64,000 nt of DNA, from the NCBI GenBank assembly GCA_018806985.1, contig JADANN010000364.1, forward strand, positions 6,007,001 to 6,071,000, in the 5' to 3' direction. The DNA comes from Angiostrongylus vasorum. Its lineage: Eukaryota; Nematoda; Chromadorea; Rhabditida; Metastrongylidae. The notes under the pieces were generated by a model. That model was not told where the DNA came from and searched no databases. It saw only the letters and a program-made list of their open reading frames with translations. Positions 57,160-64,000 of the stretch are shown here, one piece after another (position 1 is the first letter of the stretch; every line of letters starts with the position of its first letter). The translations under genes and the position numbers were made by a program.

Positions 57160-58420
57160 TTGCTGTAAGAATAATGGGCCTTTTTAAATTATGAAAATCG
57201 TTGGCAAAAGTTAGAAAAACATTCGTCACCCGCAACTTTAATATACACTACTTTGACGTTTCGTGAAGACCAACCCTCTATAGGAGTCATAAGATGTGCG
57301 ATTAATTGCTGCTTTCAGAAAAAAGTAAACACTTCAGAGGCCGTAGCGTACTTCTTAAACGCATGAAAACATAGTAGAATTTGCAATCCTTTGACAAACA
57401 GGTGAAAGTTCTCCCATTTGCTATAAAGTGACGTTTAGCACGTGAAATCAAATGAATGAACGCTGTTTCAATATTTTTCAAACCGGCTGCCATTTAGCCG
57501 TGGAATTAACAAACAATAGCTTCTTTTGATTATTAAGCTAACATGAAGCTGCTGCTAAACATTTATTCTGCTCATGTCTCATAGTTTTCGTCCTCCTCTT
57601 GGCCAATGATCCGAGTCGACGGTGCACAGTTATTCGTGCTCTCCATGTGGCGTTTTCTTCTTCATATCAAGTCGAATCTTCTTCATCGAAGCAGTGCACG
57701 AAGGCGCTATTTTGTCTAGCAGGGCACGGTGGTATTCCAAATGCGTCGTTCATGTTAGATGGCTCTTGCACTTCACGAGAAACCTGAAAGTAAGCGTAGA
57801 AAAGGCAGAGTATAAAAATCACATCTGCCATGATGTGGTAGAGCAAAGCCTGCCCTGCAATTTAACAAGGTTACGAACTCTTGAAATAATTCGTTGATCG
57901 AACAATTATTGTCCGCCTTCGGAAAACCAAAAGCTATTTTAAGCTAATTGAAAAGACGAGCGTAGAGCGTGAAAACTGTGTCATTTTGTTCCGTGAGTTC
58001 TGAGTTGTTCAATAGCAACGGTGCCTTCTCGAAATGTTTGCGGAGAATGAAGCACGGTGAGCTTTCCAAACGCTCCTTAGGCAGATAATTCGAAAGGATT
58101 CCTACCGGAGGTATGAGCATTCATGATTAAGTTTCTCTGGAAGCGCTCAGCCTACGTAGAGGACGGCAAGGATTTCTGCTTTCTTAGGAATAGCGGTTTT
58201 GGTGGGACCTCAGCGATTCCTTGATTGGTAAACTGACCTCCCAGTAACCGAATTTCTACGTAATTTAGGAAATTCTACAGAGACTTGTGGTTAATTCTAG
58301 ACATGACGACATCTGAACCTTGTAGCCAACATGCTAACCGCAGTAGTTACCACCATTATTTACTATAAATGTAGTAATTTTCTATATAATTGAGCTGACA
58401 CGGGATTGGTATAAAGGTTT
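57160..58420. other. No recognised gene
   Basis: Short frames at 57599-57787 and 57622-57897 overlap in different frames and show no motif. Confidence 0.3.
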
Positions 58421-58698
58421 TAATCGGCTAAGGCTTTACGCCTTTGCCTTCCTTGGAGCCGTGTCGATCCGAGTCGATGGTTGACAACTGGTCGTCGTCC
58501 CGAAATGAGTGTTCGTTGTCGCATCGAATCGAATTTAGTAGAACGAGCGTTACTGGAATGGGGAATTTCGCTTAGCGGTGCTCTTTTATACGGCACGGGT
58601 GCTGATCGATCGCCGCCTCCCATGTGATCTAGTTGGGTCGGCATTGCGTCCTGTAGCAGTAGCTGCTTTCGTTTGCTGTCACGTAAAGTGACAATCAA
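58420..58698 (-). CDS. Unidentified Arg-rich open frame next to an LTR
   Basis: A 92-codon minus-strand frame (start codon ATT/ATG-like region, ending KALAD) with many Arg/Ser residues. It follows the minus-strand LTR at 58770-59015 in the direction of transcription, so it might be remains of that element. I recognise no domain. Confidence 0.2.
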   Translation of the reverse strand: MIVTLRDSKRKQLLLQDAMPTQLDHMGGGDRSAPVPYKRAPLSEIPHSSNARSTKFDSMRQRTLISGRRPVVNHRLGSTRLQGRQRRKALAD

Positions 58699-58769
58699 TA
58701 TCTTAAAATCAAACTTTCATTAAGCCTTCATAACTGTGGTGACGTCCGCAGTTATAAGAATATAACGTA

Positions 58770-59015
58770 GTTGTGAGTATTTGTCTGACTGACTGCTTGC
58801 CCTTTTTTTACTCTCCACGCGGGACTTCAGAGTGTGAATTACTGTAGTTACTGAGCTGAACGCTTTGAGAAACTGGGTTGTAGTAGTTTATGATAGTAAT
58901 AACAACACTAACACTACGATAATAAGGATATAAGACGAAGATCGCGATTCAGAAAAGCACTGGTTGAACGAGCTGGACGAACTGAACGACCTGAACTCTG
59001 AGGGAGCAGCTTATG
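58770..59015 (-). repeat. BEL/Pao-type LTR fragment, minus strand
   Basis: Reverse complement reads ..gttcgtccagctcgttc..ttatatccttattatcgtagtg..tattactatcataaactactacaaccc..gaagtcccgcg, matching the 3' part of the LTRs at 37.2, 52.0 and 60.45 kb. Confidence 0.5.
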
Positions 59016-59019
59016 ACGG

Positions 59020-59215
59020 CCGAGAGAAAAGCGAAACGAAGGACCAGCATGGTGTGGTGGCGACCACATTAGCCACGGAAAGGGTTGCAGCTTGTTCGAT
59101 GCCCACCGCGGACACCTGCGGTCCGGAGTTTTGAGAATATCTCAGCATCATTGTGGTCATATTTATACCATGCCCTGCTATAAAAAAAGGGTACGCAGTA
59201 AGTAAAAAATTGGTT
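59020..59215 (+). repeat. SINE-A
   Basis: gagagaaaagcgaaacgaaggaccagcatggtgtgg .. ctgcggtccggagttttgagaatatctcagcatcattgtgg, followed by the tail ccctgctataaaaaaagggtacgcagtaagtaa. Confidence 0.8.
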
Positions 59216-59904
59216 ACTTAGCGATTTTATTCCCGATTATGATGACTGCCACACCACATAATTAGTCGCGCTGGACATAATCTCAATTTAAGAAATGAAA
59301 ATTTAAGAGCAGAGTAATGGGAATTTAAGAATAAGTTACCATTACTTAACACAAGCATTACATCAAAGTGGGTCGAGTAATGATTGAGACCTGATGCCTA
59401 TTGTCCTCAACGGTGTGCCACAAAACTCAGTGAAAACCTCTCTTATCGCACAACACCCACAAGGACTGGTCGGACTATCACCGTAGACACCAAATACATC
59501 GCTGGCTGCACTTTCGATTTGTTATCCGTGCGCAGGAAGAATAAAGCGTTTTGCGTTTCGAGTCGAAGAATTCTCACGACAGCTTCTATCTGCGAAAACG
59601 ATCTCTGACGAGTGTAAAGCAACTCGCATGGAAACGTAATTTTTTTCCAGAGTAATTTTCTATTCTTTTCTTGTGGAATTTTTAAGTGTCTTTCCCAAAA
59701 GAAAACGTTAATGCCATAATCTGATGCATAGCAGCTCTGTGAATTGGTGAACAAAATCGTCTACTGTCTACTGTTGAAAAGGTTGGAGCACCAATGAGAC
59801 CTTATTGATGCAAACAATATTCTAAGTCCATTTTTTTTCCAAAAACTGACTTTCCTTTAATCTCAGAATAACTAATCAGCATGAATTTTTTTCAATGATA
59901 TAAT

Positions 59905-60547
59905 AACTATTCCTTAAATAGTTCCACTTTCTATGTAAGCTTATGCCTTCTACAATAGCTGTCTACTTTTAATCGTTACACATCTATTCTCGCACATTCT
60001 GTAAATTGTCTCTCAATGACCATTTCATGCAGTTGTCTCGCAGGTGGCTGGAAAGGGAATCAGCAACAGTCAGCTGAATGTTCTTTCCAACATCTGCCGT
60101 CCCAAAGAAGTTTCCGAACAAGCACCTGCGCCCTTTCACATGTAGCCCTATCAGATTGTGCTAGTAGAAAACAACCACTAGAACCCTCTAGGCGCTGTCT
60201 TTAGGTTCCTCTGGCAAAGCTCCACCCACTACAGAAATAATACAGGCAGCCCATCGGCATTCGCCTTCAGGTGTTCGCAGCGTTTGTCCGGTCTTCATCC
60301 AGTCCCCCAGTTTTTCAGTGCTCCAACTCTAGTGTGCGCCTACCATTATTCAAGTGTACCAGTTGTTCTCATTTCAACCTCTCTCGTATCCACCCACCTT
60401 ACATATCGTCAAATATCACGTATTATTATTGTATCGTTGTTGTTGCTATAAACTGTTATAACCCAAACTCGAGGCAAACTGTTCACGGCAGTTACGGGAA
60501 AAAAGTCCGGCGTAACGAATTCATATAAAGTCGAGCATTCCACGTAC
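59905..60547 (+). repeat. 5' LTR of a BEL/Pao retrotransposon
   Basis: It lies directly upstream of the gag frame and aligns with the solo LTRs at 36.8 and 51.6 kb. TATA-like motifs and a pyrimidine-rich leader are visible. A tggcgaac sequence at 60551 could be the primer-binding site, which would put the LTR end near 60547; both ends are estimates. Confidence 0.55.
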
Positions 60548-60852
60548 AATTGGCGAACAAAAGACAAATCCGACGAACTCCCTAATCCACTGACCAACTA
60601 GCACAAATTGGTGCATTGGCCTATCCGAATCGATCTCTCAGCTCAACTCAACCCAATGCTCAACGCTACCACTGTGCCAATCTATTGGCCATCCTACCCA
60701 ATATTCTCCTAATCTGATGTCCTACTGTATCTGCCATCTCTACTTCAAGCGACCAAACACCACTCAAGGAATCAAGCAACAGCTCGAACAACCTCACGAA
60801 GAGAAACCTACGTGCAAGTACGTTTATTATCAAAACTAAAGGAGGAAAAAAA

Positions 60853-63800
60853 ATGCCGAACACTCTTTCCTTCCGCCTGGGCGCATTAACAAAGGCCATT
60901 AATGGCCTCAAATCATTTAACAAATACGACCAGGAGGTAAACTCTCCAGTAGACAACCCTCCTAACCAACTTCAACGAACGGAATATCTCGTTGCACGAA
61001 AAGACGCTATAAAACAAGCGACATCGGCCATTACAAAGGACCGAGACAGTCTGCAGGCATCACTGGACAATTACACTAAAGCGGCAGACAACTTCGAACT
61101 ACAAACTTCAACACCAGAGGAACTAAAGGAAGGTATAAAACTAAACGTGAATAGGTCGCTAGAACATCTCGATAAGGCAGAAGACTACCTCTCCAATCTT
61201 CTCGATCTGAAGAATAAACTAGACAGTACAACAAATCTACCGCCCATCCCTATCCCCAAATTCAGCGGAGATATATGGGAATGGGAAGCATTTTTGGGGC
61301 ATTCGGGCACTCCATCCATTCAACGCAGATGGGCGACCATTTCAAAATGAACTATCTATTAAACTCTCTTCATGGGAAGGCTAGAACATTCATCAAGCAA
61401 TACGAAATTTCATGAGAATCCTATCCCATACATCATCTAAAGGCCAAGTATGGCAATAAGCAAGCCCTCAAAAATCAATTATTGAGCAGGCTACACAGAG
61501 CACAAGCAAACAACGAGCGACTAGAAGACCAAGAAATATTGTGCGAAACTCTCCACTCGATAGTCTGCCAACTACGTCATAAAGTAGAGCATGTCGATGA
61601 CATGTATGTCCAACAACAACTCCTGAAAAAGTTCACGGGAAAAAAATCCAACGACACACTTTACGAGAAACACGTAATGCCGAATCAACGCAACACCCAA
61701 AACAGAGGAACTCTTCCAAGTAATCAACGACTACATAGTCGAAGAACTAACAATAGAAAGCCAACTAGGCAAATCTCCAATACAAGAAACGATCGCAACA
61801 GTACGTCGATTAATAGTTCACTAGGAGAGACCACGAGTCATTAGCGAACACTCATAAAAAAACCGCATTCATGTTTCCATTGTAACAAGGCAGGACACTT
61901 ACCAATCGACTGTACTACGATGAAAACTCAACAGGAAAGAGTAAAAGTGATAAAAGATCGCAATCTTTGCTATAATTGCGGTTCGTCATATCACCGCTTG
62001 CCCCACTGCAAAGGAGGCCCATGCCGAAATTCTAACAAGCACGAACACCATACTTCCATTTGTAAGAACCAACACCTACCAAGCGAACCTAAACCGCGGA
62101 AAGAGGAAAAAGCTCGAAGAGAAAAACCAAAACCACACAACCTAACAAAGGGGAGGAGAGCGGCCACGCCCACGGTCAATACAGTAACTTCCGATGAGAC
62201 ACAAGACGAAGATTCCATTGTTCTTCATACTATAAAGCAATATGAATCCAGAGTACAGATTTGGGCGGCACAGGCAATAGTAGTCAACCCAGACAAGACC
62301 AAAAAGGAGGTAGTAGAAGTGCTACTAGACATTTGGCCAAGACCTTGCAGTTAAAAGATGCGTGCTCAACTGAGTTAGCAATTCACAAATTTGGAGATTC
62401 CAAAGCAGATACAAAGAAATACGGAATCACCTCCATAATATTGCGAGGTACTCATGGAGCAGAACATGTAATAGCGGTGACTAGAACTGACACGATCATA
62501 CGGCCATTAAAGCGCTGCATCCTAAGTGTGGAAGATCGGGAATTTCTCCATCGAAATAACATTTCTCTTTCAATGGATCCGCCCCGCAGCACTATTCATC
62601 CTAAAATCCTGCTCGGTAACCGAGATGTGCCAAAAGTATTAGATAAGGGAATACCTCTGAATAATACATTGCCGTCGGGAATGACACTAATCCATCGAGA
62701 CTAGGCTACCTTATAACAGCAGGCACGTACAAGCAACAATATGAACCGGACATTGATATAGTACCCACAGCCAGTACCACACAAGCCTCCTATGAGATAA
62801 CCGAGTCGTAGGAAAAGCCTTGGGCGTTCGAGTCACTAGCTGATAACGAATTTATGGGATCCAAAAAACAAGAGTTACAACAAAAATACGGTAATCTGGA
62901 AACAATTCCAAGAAACGATAGAAAAACGAGAAGACGGATACTATGTGCGTCTTCCGGAGAAACGATGTAACAACGTTACCAGACAATAAAGCCATGGCAG
63001 TAAAACGATTACAAGCAATAATAACAAAATTTTAAAAAGGATCCCAAAATGCTGCAAGAGTGCTATGAAACAAATGCAAGTCAGTTACATCAAAACATCA
63101 TCGAAGAAGTTGACGAATCTAAACCATCGGACGGTTCAGTCATACACTATCTCTCACATCACGCCGTGCTCACGCTGCACAAAGAAACAACGAAAATAAG
63201 AATTGTTTACGACGGGTCTGCCCACACAAACGAAGGTCCGTCATTAAACGAGGTACTTCACCAAGGACCCAATTTCTCCCTCAAATATGCGATATTATGC
63301 TTCGATTCCGCTTCGGGAACATCGCATTAACTAGCGATGTCGAAAAAGCCTTTCTACAAATACGATTGCACGAACAAGATAGAGATGCCACACGTTTTAT
63401 TTGAATGCGCAACATCTCAAAACTCTTCGAACAACAGAATATGGTCACCTACAGATTTACACGCGTTACTTTTTGGACTGAACTGCTCACCATTCCTTTT
63501 AGCAGGAACAATCAAGTATCATTTAAACAACTGTTTACATAACCCAAAGTTGGTCGAAGATCTCGCCAACAACACACATGTGGACAACGTTATCCTCACG
63601 GCGACATTAGTACATGAGGCATTTAAGACATATAGAAAATCGAAACAAATACTCCATGATTTGAGCATGAATCTCCACGAATTTGTTACTAGCAACCAAC
63701 AACTCATGGAACAAATTCCTCAGGAGGAATTGTCAAGAAACACCACCCAAAAAAACTTTGGGAATAAAGTGGGATTCTCAGGAAGACAAACTCTTTGTCT

Positions 63801-64000
63801 CATGTCAATATCCCGAAAAACCGAAACTGACAAAACGAGCCACAGCCGAGCAGATGGCCTCTATTTACGATCCCATGGGACCAAAATGTAATCTCCGACT
63901 TCGAAGCACACACCCTATCCTATTCACAAATAATGCTTCAAAGTATTCTCACATACTGTATTCTGCTGCAACTACTCAATTCTGCTATATTCTGCATGCA
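60853..64000 (+). pseudogene. BEL/Pao retrotransposon gag-pol, decayed, running off the window
   Basis: Gag begins at ATG 60853 with a coiled region and the family block PIPIPKFSGDIWEWEAF (~61245-61300), then a frameshift. Gag continues from ~61482. Nucleocapsid-like zinc knuckles follow: CFHCNKAGHLPIDC (61876) and CYNCGSSYHRLPHC (61969). The protease region (62230-62700) is frameshifted exactly at its catalytic site: after EVLLD the Asp-Thr/Ser-Gly motif is missing. RT pieces follow (HHAVLTLHKETTKIRIVYDG ~63152; DVEKAFLQIRLHEQD-like ~63340; HVDNVILTA in place of the YVDD box, 63580). Remains of the linker/RNase H region run to the end. Integrase and the 3' LTR lie outside. The element is non-functional as read. 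Confidence 0.8.

Overview
The window looks like nuclear DNA of a parasitic clade V nematode, most likely a strongylid such as a hookworm. The host genes have many short exons with GT-AG introns. Several starts are preceded by splice-leader-like acceptor sites. The transposable elements (RTE-type LINEs, Penelope-like elements, BEL/Pao, tRNA-derived SINEs) are of the kinds that crowd strongylid genomes. The species assignment is inference. There are no bacterial-style operons, no CRISPR array and no rRNA.

Two host genes can be read almost completely. From about 0.5 to 1.1 kb (+) lie the last two exons of a cationic amino-acid transporter. Convergent to it, 14112 to 1552 (-) is a complete 20-exon DEAH-box spliceosomal helicase of the Prp2/DHX16 type (C. 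elegans mog-4). Every junction keeps frame and the predicted protein is about 1012 residues. Divergent from it, 16107 to 27269 (+) is the nematode homologue of C9orf72 (C. elegans alfa-1), missing only its first coding exon and perhaps one short internal exon. It carries a low-complexity insertion of about 290 residues in the N-terminal longin/DENN region. A possible small tail-anchored membrane protein (15075 to 14799, -) lies just upstream of mog-4.

Beyond 27.3 kb the window is mostly transposon-derived. 27.7-34 kb holds two diverged copies of one segment broken up by SINEs. 34.8-35.4, 43.1-45.4 and 51.5-53.1 kb hold Penelope-like elements (-). 41.7-46.6 kb is a duplicated CK1/TTBK-like kinase fragment, its second copy split by the middle Penelope element. 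47.6-50.6 kb is a long, decayed RTE LINE (-), with RTE 3' ends at 46.7, 53.2, 54.5 and 56.7 kb (+). 59.9 kb to the window end is a decayed BEL/Pao LTR element (+), with related solo LTRs at 36.8, 51.6 and 58.8 kb.

Four interspersed repeat families recur. SINE-A and SINE-B are tRNA-derived. Family C is a ~390-bp repeat whose last ~70 bp match the 3' end of the RTE element at 6.6-8.5 kb, so RTE probably mobilised it. The fourth is a terminal segment associated with Penelope elements whose core resembles a hammerhead ribozyme (intact-looking cores at 6908-6936 and 43156-43197). That motif, the C9orf72 insertion and the nested kinase/Penelope structure are the most interesting items.
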